This document shows, piece after piece, positions 11,171-20,601 of a DNA stretch of 64,000 nucleotides; position 1 is the stretch's first letter, and each line of letters begins with the position of its first letter. This DNA comes from Littorina saxatilis. Lineage: Eukaryota > Mollusca > Gastropoda > Littorinimorpha > Littorinidae. The position numbers and the translations under genes are program-made. The notes beneath the pieces are model-generated. The model searched no databases. It saw only the letters and a program-made list of their open reading frames with translations, and had not been told where the DNA came from. Where the stretch lies: assembly GCF_037325665.1 (NCBI RefSeq), contig NC_090261.1, forward strand, positions 22,862,415 to 22,926,414, read 5' to 3'.

Positions 11171-11355
11171 ATTGACAGCAATTGAGACTTGATCCATGCT
11201 GTGACGTCACAATGTATCATCCGCACGTGCACCATCCGCGCCAGAGAAGGCGACTACCTCAAGTGCAGCGACCTGCGAGGTTACGACCTTTGACCTTCTG
11301 GCCGACCTACAGAGGAGCTGTGGAATGGTTAAAACGACATCAAGCGGTCCTAGAT
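11171..11355 (+). CDS. Gene A, first coding exon (5' UTR 11171-11211, coding from 11212)
   Basis: The exon follows a strong acceptor. A minimal upstream ORF (ATG CTG TGA, 11196-11204) precedes the proposed start ATG at 11212; an in-frame TGA at 11173 bars an earlier start. The coding part gives 48 residues, basic and His/Arg-rich at first and then ending PTYRGAVEWLKRHQAVLD. The donor GAT|GTAATT at 11355/11356 is only moderate. The exon ends in phase 0, as needed by the exon at 14786, and the join makes one continuous amphipathic helix pattern (KRHQAVLD+TALDLLEIYP). This continuity is the main reason for choosing this frame. Another frame of the same exon also reads protein-like (CTIRAREGDYLKCSDLRGYD then stop), so the call is provisional. 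A TGACGTCA palindrome lies in the UTR at 11202-11209. Confidence 0.5.
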
Positions 11356-12106
11356 GTAATTAATTTTTTTGCTTTTTCGTCCTCTCTGTGATCACTCTCT
11401 CTGTCTCTCTCGGTGTGTTTTTCTCTGTTTCTCACTCTGTCTGTCTGTCTGTCTGTCTCTCTCTGCCAGAACAGAAATTGTGCATATTTTCACAGCAACT
11501 GCACTACGTCTTTTTCTCTAAATTACTGGTTGTCCTAATGAAGTCGTTGCCATCAGTGCCACACACTACACTGTCATTAAAGTACGCAGTAACCGCTGAA
11601 AGGCACTCTGCAAGTGAAGAAAGGTTCGGGTCACCATCTCCGATCTGGTTAGGTTTTTACATGAGAAAAGACCATCCCTCCATTTGGCCACATCCCAAAA
11701 ATCAACACTCTTGAGTGCTTGCGGCCGTATTGAGTTGGAATTTTTCAATGAATTGTTTTGTTTGTTTTGTTGTGTGTTTTTTAACGAAATTTATTCTTAA
11801 CAAAATTCTCACTGCATACAGAGTGCACCCAGACTATCAATTGATGCATGTGATCAAGTAGAGGGATGGTCTTATCCCATGTAAAAGCCTGGCCAAATCT
11901 GAGATGGTGAGCCGAAATGTTTTCACCGGAACGCGTGTGCCTTTAATATTTGTGTTGATAATTAAGCAGCTGAAAGATTCGTTCCTTCTCGTGTTGATTA
12001 GTGTGTAAATCAGCACAGATCTGTCCAGGGTAACAAGAGCAATAAGCCCTTACTTGGACATCACCAACAATCTACAGCCTAGCTGCTTTCTGTCCAGAGT
12101 GCCACA
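11356..12106 (+). other. Gene A intron 1, first part
   Basis: It contains a CT/TCTG-rich stretch just after the donor (11390-11465) and a short repeat at 11842-11930 shared with 6135-6215. No exon was found. Confidence 0.45.
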
Positions 12107-12400
12107 CTACATTGGGGTGTGCACGTTAAAGATCCCACGATTGACAAAAGGGTCTTTCCTGGCAAAATTGTACAGGCATAGATAAAAAAAAAATGTCCAC
12201 CAAAATACCCGTGTGACTTGGAATAATAGGCCGTGAAAAGTAGGATATGCGCCGACATGGCTGCGATCTGCTGGTCGATGTGAATGCGTGATGTATTGTG
12301 TAAAAAATTCCATCTCACACGGCATAAATAGATCCCTGCGCCTTGAGTCCGAGTCTGGAGATACGCGCGCGATATTATATAAGACTTCATATAACTTAAT
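12107..12400 (+). mobile_element. tRNA-derived SINE, copy S1 (head missing), in gene A intron 1
   Basis: It matches the body of the full SINEs at 12563-13005 and 54573-54984, starting at CACTACATTGGGGTG and including GTGCACGTTAAAGATCCCAC, CTGGCAAAATTGTA and GATCCCTGCGCCTTGAGTCC, ending near ATAAGACTTCATATAAC. The tRNA-like head is absent. It lies in the opposite orientation to S2, about 160 bp away. Confidence 0.85.
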
Positions 12401-12562
12401 GAAATCCTTAATTAAAAATGTAACCAGCATTTCTTGTCTTTTGATTCTTTATTTTGGAAGAAGTCTGTCTGTTTCGGATTTTTAATCAAATCGGACACAA
12501 ATTTCTGCTCTGCGCAGGTAGCAAGGATACAAACTTGCATCAGTCCTTCATAGTCATATCAT

Positions 12563-13005
12563 TATATGAAGTCTTATATCGCGCGCGTATCTCCAGACTC
12601 GGACTCAAGGCGCAGGGATCTATTTATGCCGTGTGAGATGGAATTTTTTACACAATACATCACGCATTCACATCGACCAGCAGATCGCAGCCATTTTGGC
12701 GCATATCCTACTTTTCACGGCCTATCATTCCACGTCACACGGGTATTTTGGTGGACATTTTTTATCTATGCCCATACAATTTTGCCAGGAAAGACCCTTT
12801 TGTCAATCGTGGGATCTTTAACGTGCACACCCCAATGTAGTGTACACGAAGGGACCTCGGTTTTTCGTCTCATCCGAAAGACTAGCACTTGAACCCACCA
12901 CCTAGGTTAGAAAAGGGGGGAGAACATTGCTAACGCCCTGACCCAGGGTCGAACTCGCAACCTCTCGCTTCCGAGCGCAAGTGCGTTACCACTCGGCCAC
13001 CCAGT
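12563..13005 (-). mobile_element. tRNA-derived SINE, copy S2 (full length)
   Basis: Read on the minus strand, the head is ACTGGGTGGCCGAGTGGTAA (A box TGGCCGAGTGG), followed by GCGAGTTCGACCCTGGG (B box GTTCGACCC), a central domain with GGATGAGACGAAAAACCGAG and GTGCACGTTAAAGATCCCAC, and the 3' part ending ATATAAGACTTCATATAA. The head resembles a Ser/Leu-type tRNA in its A-box region. The first 22 bp of the head are the seed of the adjacent minisatellite. Confidence 0.88.
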
Positions 13006-14095
13006 CGTTACCACTCGGCCACCCAGTCGTTACCACTCGGCCACCCAGTCGTTACCACTCGGCCACCCAGTCGTTACCACTCGGCCACCCAGTCGTTACC
13101 ACTCGGCCACCCAGTCGTTACCACTCGGCCACCCAGTCGTTACCACTCGGCCACCCAGTCGTTACCACTCGGCCACCCAGTCGTTACCACTCGGCCACCC
13201 AGTCGTTACCACTCGGCCACCCAGTCGTTACCACTCGGCCACCCAGTCGTTACCACTCGGCCACCCAGTCGTTACCACTCGGCCACCCAGTCGTTACCAC
13301 TCGGCCACCCAGTCGTTACCACTCGGCCACCCAGTGCGTTACCACTCGGCCACCCAGTCGTTACCACTCGGCCACCCAGTCGTTACCACTCGGCCACCCA
13401 GTCGTTACCACTCGGCCACCCAGTCGTTACCACTCGGCCACCCAGTCGTTACCACTCGGCCACCCAGTCGTTACCACTCGGCCACCCAGTCGTTACCACT
13501 CGGCCACCCAGTCGTTACCACTCGGCCACCCAGTCGTTACCACTCGGCCACCCAGTGCGTTACCACTCGGCCACCCAGTGCGTTACCACTCGGCCACCCA
13601 GTGCGTTACCACTCGGCCACCCAGTCGTTACCACTCGGCCACCCAGTCGTTACCACTCGGCCACCCAGTCGTTACCACTCGGCCACCCAGTCGTTACCAC
13701 TCGGCCACCCAGTCGTTACCACTCGGCCACCCAGTCGTTACCACTCGGCCACCCAGTCGTTACCACTCGGCCACCCAGTCGTTACCACTCGGCCACCCAG
13801 TCGTTACCACTCGGCCACCCAGTCGTTACCACTCGGCCACCCAGTCGTTACCACTCGGCCACCCAGTCGTTACCACTCGGCCACCCAGTCGTTACCACTC
13901 GGCCACCCAGTCGTTACCACTCGGCCACCCAGTCGTTACCACTCGGCCACCCAGTCGTTACCACTCGGCCACCCAGTCGTTACCACTCGGCCGGCCACCC
14001 AGTCGTTACCACTCGGCCGGCCACCCAGTCGTTACCACTCGGCCACCCAGTCGTTACCACTCGGCCACCCAGTCGTTACCACTCGGCCACCCAGT
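12984..14095 (-). repeat. 22-bp minisatellite, about 50 units, expanded from a SINE head
   Basis: The unit, read on the minus strand, is ACTGGGTGGCCGAGTGGTAA plus CG, exactly the first 22 bp of the SINE that abuts it at 12563-13005. The span is 1112 bp: about 50 units, four of which carry an extra G (near 13335-13603, as in the parent SINE) and two a CCGG duplication (near 13990-14025). The units are otherwise almost identical, so the expansion is recent or maintained. Each unit holds a pol III A box but no B box. The array sits in intron 1 of gene A. The long open frames across it are a by-product of a stop-free 22-bp unit. Confidence 0.95.
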
Positions 14096-14205
14096 CCATC
14101 GGTTGAAGGGAAGTCCAGAAAACAACAACCAACCACAAATGCACGGGAAGCAGTCGGGCTGTTGATTTGTTGTATATTTCCAAATGGAAAATGCTTTTAT
14201 CTCAT

Positions 14206-14546
14206 GTCTTTCGGATGAGACGAAAAACCGAGGTCCCTTCGTGTACACTACATTGGGGTGTGCACGTTAAAGATCCCACGATTGACAAAAGGGTCTTTCC
14301 TGGCAAAATTGTATAGGCATAGATAAAAATGTCCATCAAATACCCGTGGGACTTGGAATAAAGTAAAAAAATTCCATCTCACACGGCATTAAGTCTCAGG
14401 AAACATGAATACACGCATGCAGGAAAAACAAAATATGGGTAGCGCCGTATGTATGGCAGCTCGCTTTCCCCGGGGAGAAAGCATCCCGAATTTCCACGAG
14501 GGTAACCTCACTGGACTGTAAATCTTATCCAGTCCAATCCAATCCA
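14206..14546 (+). mobile_element. SINE copy S3, headless, with a different 3' tail
   Basis: Positions 14206-14394 match the SINE body from TCTTTCGGATGAGACG through TTCCATCTCACACGGCAT. After that the sequence leaves the S1/S2/S4 type and continues with GGGTAGCGCCGTATG, CCCCGGGGAGAAAGCATCCC and a (TCCAA)n-like end near 14546, which I read as the tail of a sister SINE subfamily. It lies at the far side of the minisatellite, oriented opposite to S2. Confidence 0.75.
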
Positions 14547-14785
14547 AGACTGGACAGGTCTTTGGTGGAGTACATGATCGTTTTCACGGAAAGTAGGAAG
14601 TTATCTAACTTGATGCAACAGCTGCTCACTATTCACAGGACATGTACTGATATAGAGATTACACAATGCTCCATTGCAACTCACGTTGGGAATCCCTCAC
14701 GACTTTCTTTGTTTAGTGGGGCACTTTAATTCGCAGTCAAAAAGTGTACTACAATTGTGTACTGTCTGTTTATTTATTTCTTAAG

Positions 14786-14925
14786 ACGGCACTGGACCTG
14801 TTGGAAATTTATCCCACGCTGATCCAGGAGACGCCACTTGACACACTATGGGAATTCCTCGCGCCTTTCGTCCACAGCCTTGAACGGAACGCTAAACCCA
14901 GCCGGCTTAATGCAGTCTCCAGCAG
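14786..14925 (+). CDS. Gene A, second coding exon
   Basis: It is bounded by an acceptor (TTATTTATTTCTTAAG) and a consensus donor (CAG|GTATGT). The 140 nt encode TALDLLEIYPTLIQETPL, DTLWEFLAPFVHSLERN and AKPSRLNAVSS, a strongly helical segment. It starts in phase 0 and ends two bases into a codon; the leftover AG joins the G at 15267 to make Arg, so the frame continues exactly into the large exon. The family is not recognised. Confidence 0.8.
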
Positions 14926-15266
14926 GTATGTTGTGTGCTTTCCCTGATATTTATCAACGAATTAGGCCAGCTTCAGTTGACGGTTCGATCTTGTCTCCCG
15001 AACGTAGCCACAAGAATGCTGGTCAGTTTAATCCTGTAGCTCTGAAACCTAACCCGGGTATATCGAGGTTTATTTTAAAGCTGGAAGTGACAGTTTTCAT
15101 TGCTGCTGACAAATATTTAAAGCGAACGTTTATACTGGGAATAATATCTTATTTATAACTGAGAAAAATTAACCAAAAGCACATAAATGTATTCCAGTTA
15201 AAAAAAACTCAAGATGGCGGTCAGTATGTCAGGCTTTCAAAATGTATTTATTTATTTTTGTCACAG

Positions 15267-17085
15267 GTCAAGCAAACTTCAGGGCATCCGCGGAAGGACG
15301 GGTGCAGCAGGGGGGATTCACGTCAGGGGAAATTCACCCGTTAGATGCAACAATCGCATCAGCGGGGGTAGAACGCCCACAAAGTCTAACAGCAGTAACA
15401 GCGGGAGGGTGACGAATAACGGGATCGCCAAGAGCTCATCCAACGAATCGCACGTGCCAGTCATCTCCATAACATACGCCTCGGACGAGCTGGAGCCTGA
15501 ACTTCAAAATCTGTCACCCTCGCCTTACCCCGACCACAATGCGGGCTCGATCCTCGGTTTGGACAGAACGCCCAGAGTGTTCGTGTGCTGTCTGTGCAAC
15601 CATAACGACTCGCAGGACGGCAAGCTTCGCAGGCACGTGCTGCACGCGCTTCAGCACGAGTTCTACGTCAGGAGCGGCCCGTGCCTCGGTGAAGCCGCCA
15701 GTCAGTCCAAGAGCCCTGGGTGCCGCAGTGACCCGCGAGACCAGCCAGCCTGGGAGGAACTGAGGGAGGCGGACCTCTGTGTGTTCGTGCTGGACGACCC
15801 CAGCCTCAGCACGCCTGACTGTTTCCACAGTCTCTGCGTGGCCTGGGCTCTCGACATCCCCACTGTTTTCCTCAAGGACTCCAACTACTCTCTCCCCACG
15901 CCTCTTCCAGACGTCATCCTGCAGCACAACCTTGGTCTGGAGTCTCCGGACGGGTCTCGAGCCTACTCGCCCCTCGGGGTTCACCGTAGCGCCACGACTT
16001 TCGAGAATGGGCGCCCGATGTCGTCGTCTTATCCTCCCAGCAGGGCCGCCTCGGCCACGACCATCAAAGCTCACAGAAAGAGTTCGCAGCGGACAAAGCG
16101 GGAGCTGCAAGATTCCGACATGGTCCTCCGCCTGCTCAACGGTTACCGCGACGCGCTGGTGTTCGAGGAGGCCCGCCACAAAGAGTGTGAAGAAACGCTA
16201 AAGAGGAAGGTCCATTCTCTTTTAGGCACTGGGCAGGAGACGACTGGCAACAATGGGAAACCCATACCCGTGTCCAAAACGCCCAACACTTTACATCCTA
16301 TGGCAAAAAGACACGGCAGTAGTTCTCATCGTCGGCAGAGAGGCTTTCTGGGTGTGCCCAACGCACAGACGGGCGCATCTTGGGGACAAGGAGGTAGCAA
16401 AGACGGTGGGCTCTTTGACGACGAAGAAGACGAAGATTTTCTTTATCCGACCTCCCCGAGCAACTTTTCCGCCAGCATCGCATCCGTCTCTGATAGCGGC
16501 ATCTCTATGTTTACGGACACCCTGTCCTGTCCTTCAGGCAGCACGCTATCCCCAAACCCCTTTTTTCCCATCCACAATCTCTCCGGTCCGTCCAGCCGGA
16601 CCAACTCGCGGGCTTCCAACATGTCGCTGAACATCTCTCCAGCGACCAAGCTGCAAATCCCTCCCTCCTCCGCCGCTCCTAGTTCACCCGACAGCAGATG
16701 CAGGTCTAGCCGATCCTTCAGCCACCTGCATCAGTTCCAGCAGCAGCTGCAGCAAGACAGAGCGACCTTCCTCTCCAGCGCCTCGCCCATAGGCGACCTC
16801 AGCTCGCCGGAGAACTTTGATGGGCGTCAGACGACGTACCTCGTCTGCAGCAAGACCAAGAACTCGCCTAACAGGGAGCCACGTCTGGTGAAGTGGCCTC
16901 CCTCTGGGGGAGAGGATGGGGAGGTGGGGAACGGAGAGGGGGAGGTGGGAGAGACTTTGTCAAGAACCTTCTCCGACTCTCCTGTCAGCTTCAAGGACTT
17001 CCGTGACCTTGACCTTACAATGATCGTCAACAGACCTCGCGGCGGCTCGGGCACTCCTGACAGTGATGCTTCAGTCATCTTCTGA
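15267..17085 (+). CDS. Gene A, last coding exon: TIR-like domain protein with disordered tail
   Basis: The acceptor TTTTTGTCACAG precedes 15267 and the stop is TGA at 17083-17085. Joined to the two upstream exons, the protein has 700 residues. Residues about 196-300 show a Rossmann-like alternation: RVFVCCL strand, RRHVLHALQHE helix, then EADLCVFVLDD and DCFHSLCVAWALDIPTVFL. This is the arrangement of TIR and nucleoside 2-deoxyribosyltransferase folds (compare the usual 'AD-V-AVLD...E-GYA-ALGKPV'). The catalytic Glu expected ahead of the AWAL helix appears replaced (FHSL), so a scaffold role is more likely than an enzyme; this is inference. Residues about 370-415 (RELQDSDMVLRLLNGYRDAL onward) look like a short coiled coil. 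The rest is Ser/Pro-rich and disordered, with an acidic patch DDEEDEDFLYPTSP. GC and codon use rise sharply over the flanks, as expected for a real exon. Confidence 0.9.
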
Positions 17086-17300
17086 TTTCTCAGGGATGGT
17101 TTATTTTGCTCGCACTTAAGTCCTCAATCCACGGCCGAGAGTGTGATTTAAAAGTGATATGTATCTGTGGAAGCTCAGTAAAAAAACTGGAGACAGGACA
17201 TTGAATTTGTATCCACCGAGCGTAACTTTCCACGTACCGTACACAACGACGTGGCCTAAAAAACATAACATAATAAACAAGTCGCGTAAGGCGAAAATAC
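17086..17300 (+). promoter_or_regulatory. Gene A 3' UTR and AATAAA polyadenylation signal
   Basis: About 190 bp of UTR follow the stop. AATAAA is at 17272-17277, and family A copy 4 begins at the next base (17278, CAAGTCGCG). Cleavage 10-30 bp downstream of the signal would therefore fall inside the element. A later AATAAA near 18570 is an alternative. Confidence 0.55.
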
Positions 17301-18150
17301 AACATTTAGTCAAGTAGCTGTCGAACTCACAGAATGAAACTGAACGCAATGCCATTTTTCAGCAAGACCGTATACTCGTAGCATCGTCAGTCCACCGCTC
17401 ATGGCAAAGGCAGTGAAATTGACAAGAAGAGCGGGGTAGTAGTTGCGCTGAGAAGGATAGCACGCTTTTCTGTACCTCTCTTCGTTTTAACTTTCTGAGC
17501 GTGTTTTTAATCCAAACATATCATATATATATGTTTTTGGAATCAGGAACCGACAAGGAATAAGATGAAAGTGTTTTTAAATTGATTTGGAAAATTTAAT
17601 TTTGATAATAATTTTTATATATTTAATTTTCAGAGCTTGTTTTTAATCCAAATATAACATATTTATATGTTTTTGGAATCAGCAAATGATGGAGAATAAG
17701 ATAAACGTAAATTTGGACCGTTTTATAAATTTTTATTTTTTTTTACAATTTTCAGATTTTTAATGACCAAAGTCATTAATCAATTTTTAAGCCACCAAGC
17801 TGAAATGCAATACCGAAGTCCGAGCTTCGTCGAAGATTACTTGACCAAATTTTCAACCAATTTGGTTGAAAAATGAGGGCGTGACAGTGCCGCCTCAACT
17901 TTCACGAAAAGCCGGATATGACGTCATCAAAGACATTTATCAAAAAAATGAAAAAAACGTTCGGGGATTTCATACCCAGGAACTCTCATGTCAAATTTCA
18001 TAAAGATCGGTCCAGTAGTTTAGTCTGAATCGCTCTACACACACACACAGACAGACAGACAGACAGACACACGCACATACACCACGACCCTCGTCTCGAT
18101 TCCCCCCTCTATGTTAAAACATTTAGTCAAAACTTGACTAAATGTAAAAA
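17278..18150 (+). mobile_element. Family A element, copy 4 (complete)
   Basis: It runs from CAAGTCGCGTAAGGCG to the terminal hairpin (C:G closing type) and TAAAAA. Internal core units are near 17490 and 17628, the second hairpin is TTTCAACCA/TGGTTGAAA, and the CRE palindrome is at 17919-17926. A CAGA microsatellite lies at 18045-18070. It abuts the gene A polyadenylation signal. Confidence 0.9.
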
Positions 18151-19081
18151 GGCGGACACACTGTTGCCGGAAATACTGGTATATATATCCTCGGAAAAGG
18201 AGCTCTCAACTTATATTTCTTTCGTGGGGATTTGTTAAGATGTTCAGTTCTTTCGAATTCACTCAGTTCTAGAGCTAAAACATTTTCGAATAACGACAGA
18301 GTTGGCAGTTTTGCAGAACTTTAAATGATCTTCTCGCCTTCTTCCTTTGTTCATTATCATCCGTCCTGTAATATTAACATCCGGGCCCGTAATGAACTGG
18401 CCTGATGATTTGATCCAGTTTCGTTGTCATGTTTTTTTTTACACACGTCTTTTAAAATTATCTGTCCTTCTCAGTTATTTTGTCAAACGCAGATGTCCTT
18501 ATAACTGGAAGTGCCTCGCCGCTAAAATACATAAAGTGGATGGATTTGTGATGTTTGTATTACGAATGAAATAAAATTTAAGAAAAAACAAATCTGCCAG
18601 TTGGTTAAAACGATGCATTTCTGCTTGTGTGTATCTCCGTCTTTCGTTCTGTTTGTGATTCAGTTCTACTGATGTTATTCAACCGAAGCCCATTAACTGA
18701 CTCAGTAACATAAAACTAAAGAATAAAAACACAAAGGAAAAACGAGAACGGAAATTTAATCTGCCTGCACTCATTTCCGACCGGAAAGGAAACGTCCTTG
18801 CTATCACGAAAAATCACAAAATCGATAAAACTGCGTTTCACAATGATGGATCCGCAAATATTACAAATTGTTATTTTAGCTGATTGCTGTTTGCTTTCCG
18901 ACTCGCTGAATGTTGTTAAAAGCTTCACGACGTAATTGTGCTAGAAGTTAGAATTGACTAAAAAATATTCACAGAAAGCGAAACGCGTTAAACAAAAACA
19001 AAATTGAAAACAATAAATGTTCAAAAGATCCAATACACCTAAGAGCATTGCATTGACACAAAATTGATGTACACGGTGCCG
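18151..19081. other. Intergenic, no gene seen
   Basis: It is AT-rich with no exon and no recognised repeat. Confidence 0.4.
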
Positions 19082-19635
19082 ACTTCAAGTTACTGAACTT
19101 CTCACTTCCAGGTGCATTGAACCCTAAGGGCTTTCAGTCATGACCCAGGCGTCTATCCATTTGAAAAAGTGCCAATTTTGATTGAGCTTCTTGCAAGGAG
19201 TCGAAAACGGCATTTTTTAATTAATTCATTTTAAACATTGTCGAGGGGTGACAGTGCAACAACACTCGATCAGCCTCGCATCAGGTCCCTCACGTGAACT
19301 AATCACGAAAAAAAGAGCCTACATGGAAGTCTATTGGTCTCGACGAGAGAGAGAGAGAATTCTTTCTATCTTGGGTAGTTTATAATAATAATAAGGGTAT
19401 TCAGTATATGGTGCACATTCTAAAATAGTTCTAAGCGCCTTACAATCAATGTCAAGAAATTGTTTTTGATTACGTAAGAAAATGGTAGAACATGGTATTT
19501 GGTTCCATTTTGGCATGCCGCACACAGCCTTTATCATTCTGATCACGGGAAAATAATGTTGATTACATTTTGGCGGGATATGCGACCTGTAATATCGCAT
19601 AAAATATCGTTTGGCTGTCAACACTGAAGGTATGG
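19082..19635 (+). repeat. Dispersed repeat R2, copy 1, with an AAT-linked insertion
   Basis: It aligns with 45627-46085 through shared words such as CCTAAGGGCTTTCA / CCTAGGGCTTTCA, AAAAGCCTACATGGA-GTCTATT and GAATTCTTTCTAT-TTGGGTA. This copy carries extra sequence at 19379-19455 (an AAT tract and ATAGTTCTAAGCGCCTTAC) missing from the other copy and matching 6054-6120 in reverse, so one repeat is nested in another. Confidence 0.7.
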
Positions 19636-19758
19636 GTAGTCATCAATCACAATGGGATGTCTTTAAAAAAATATTGTTACTGTTCACATAGGCCTTATCT
19701 GCGGCCAAAAGACAAATCGTTGTGTCAGCAGTGTTGTGAGCTGCACAGCATCTTGAAA

Positions 19759-20601
19759 CAAGTCGCGTAAGGCGAAATTACAACATTTAGTCAAGCTGTC
19801 GAACTAACAGAATGAAACTGAACTCACTGCATGTTTACAGCAAGAGCGTATACTCGTAGCATCGTCAGTCCACCGCTCGATGCACAGGCAGTGAAATTGA
19901 CAAGAAGAGCGGGGTAGTAGTTGCGCTGAGAAGGATAGCACGCTTTTCTTTATCTCTATTCTTTTTAACTTTCTGAGCGTGTTTTTAATCCAAACATATC
20001 ACATCTATATGTTTTTGGAATCAGGAACCCACAAGGAATAAGATGAAATTGTTTTTAAATCGATTTCGGAAATTTTATTTTAATAATAATTTTTATATTT
20101 TTAATTTTCAGAGCTTGTTTTTAATCCGAATATAACATATTTATATGTTTTTGGAATCAGAAAATGATGAAGAATAAGATAAACGTAAATTTGGATCGTT
20201 TTATCAAAAAAGATTTTTTTTTTACAATTTTCAGATTTTTAATGACCAAAGTCATTAATTAATTTTTAAGCCATCAAACTGAAATGCAATACCGAAGTCC
20301 GGCCTTCGTCGAAGATTGCTTGGCCAAAATTTCAATCAATTTGATTGAAAAATGAGGGTGTGACAGTGCCGCCTCAACTTTTACAAAAAGCCGGATATGA
20401 CGTCATCAAAGACATTTATCGAAAAAAAGAAAAAAAGTCCGGGGATATCATTCCCAGGAACTCTCATGTCAAATTTCATAAAGATCGGTCCAGCAGTTTA
20501 GTCTGAATCGCTCTACACACACACACACACATACACCACGACCCTCGTCTCGATTCCCCCTCTATGTTAAAACATTTAGTCAAAACTTGACTAAATGTAA
20601 A
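19759..20601 (+). mobile_element. Family A element, copy 5 (complete)
   Basis: It has a complete left end and a C:G-type terminal hairpin. The second hairpin is of the TTTCAATCA/TGATTGAAA type and the CRE palindrome is at 20398-20405. Its right end is joined directly to copy 6 with no sequence between them. Confidence 0.9.

Noticed and set aside
12984-14095. CRISPR-like look of a regular short repeat array
   Set aside because: There are no spacers: units abut directly, and the setting is an animal genome.
12981-14218. Three long overlapping reading frames of 183-394 residues rich in RYHSATQSLPLGHP
   Set aside because: They are translations of a stop-free 22-bp minisatellite; all frames are open and the composition follows the repeat.
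15514-16179. 221-residue minus-strand frame opposite gene A
   Set aside because: Antisense shadow in a GC-rich exon with few stops.
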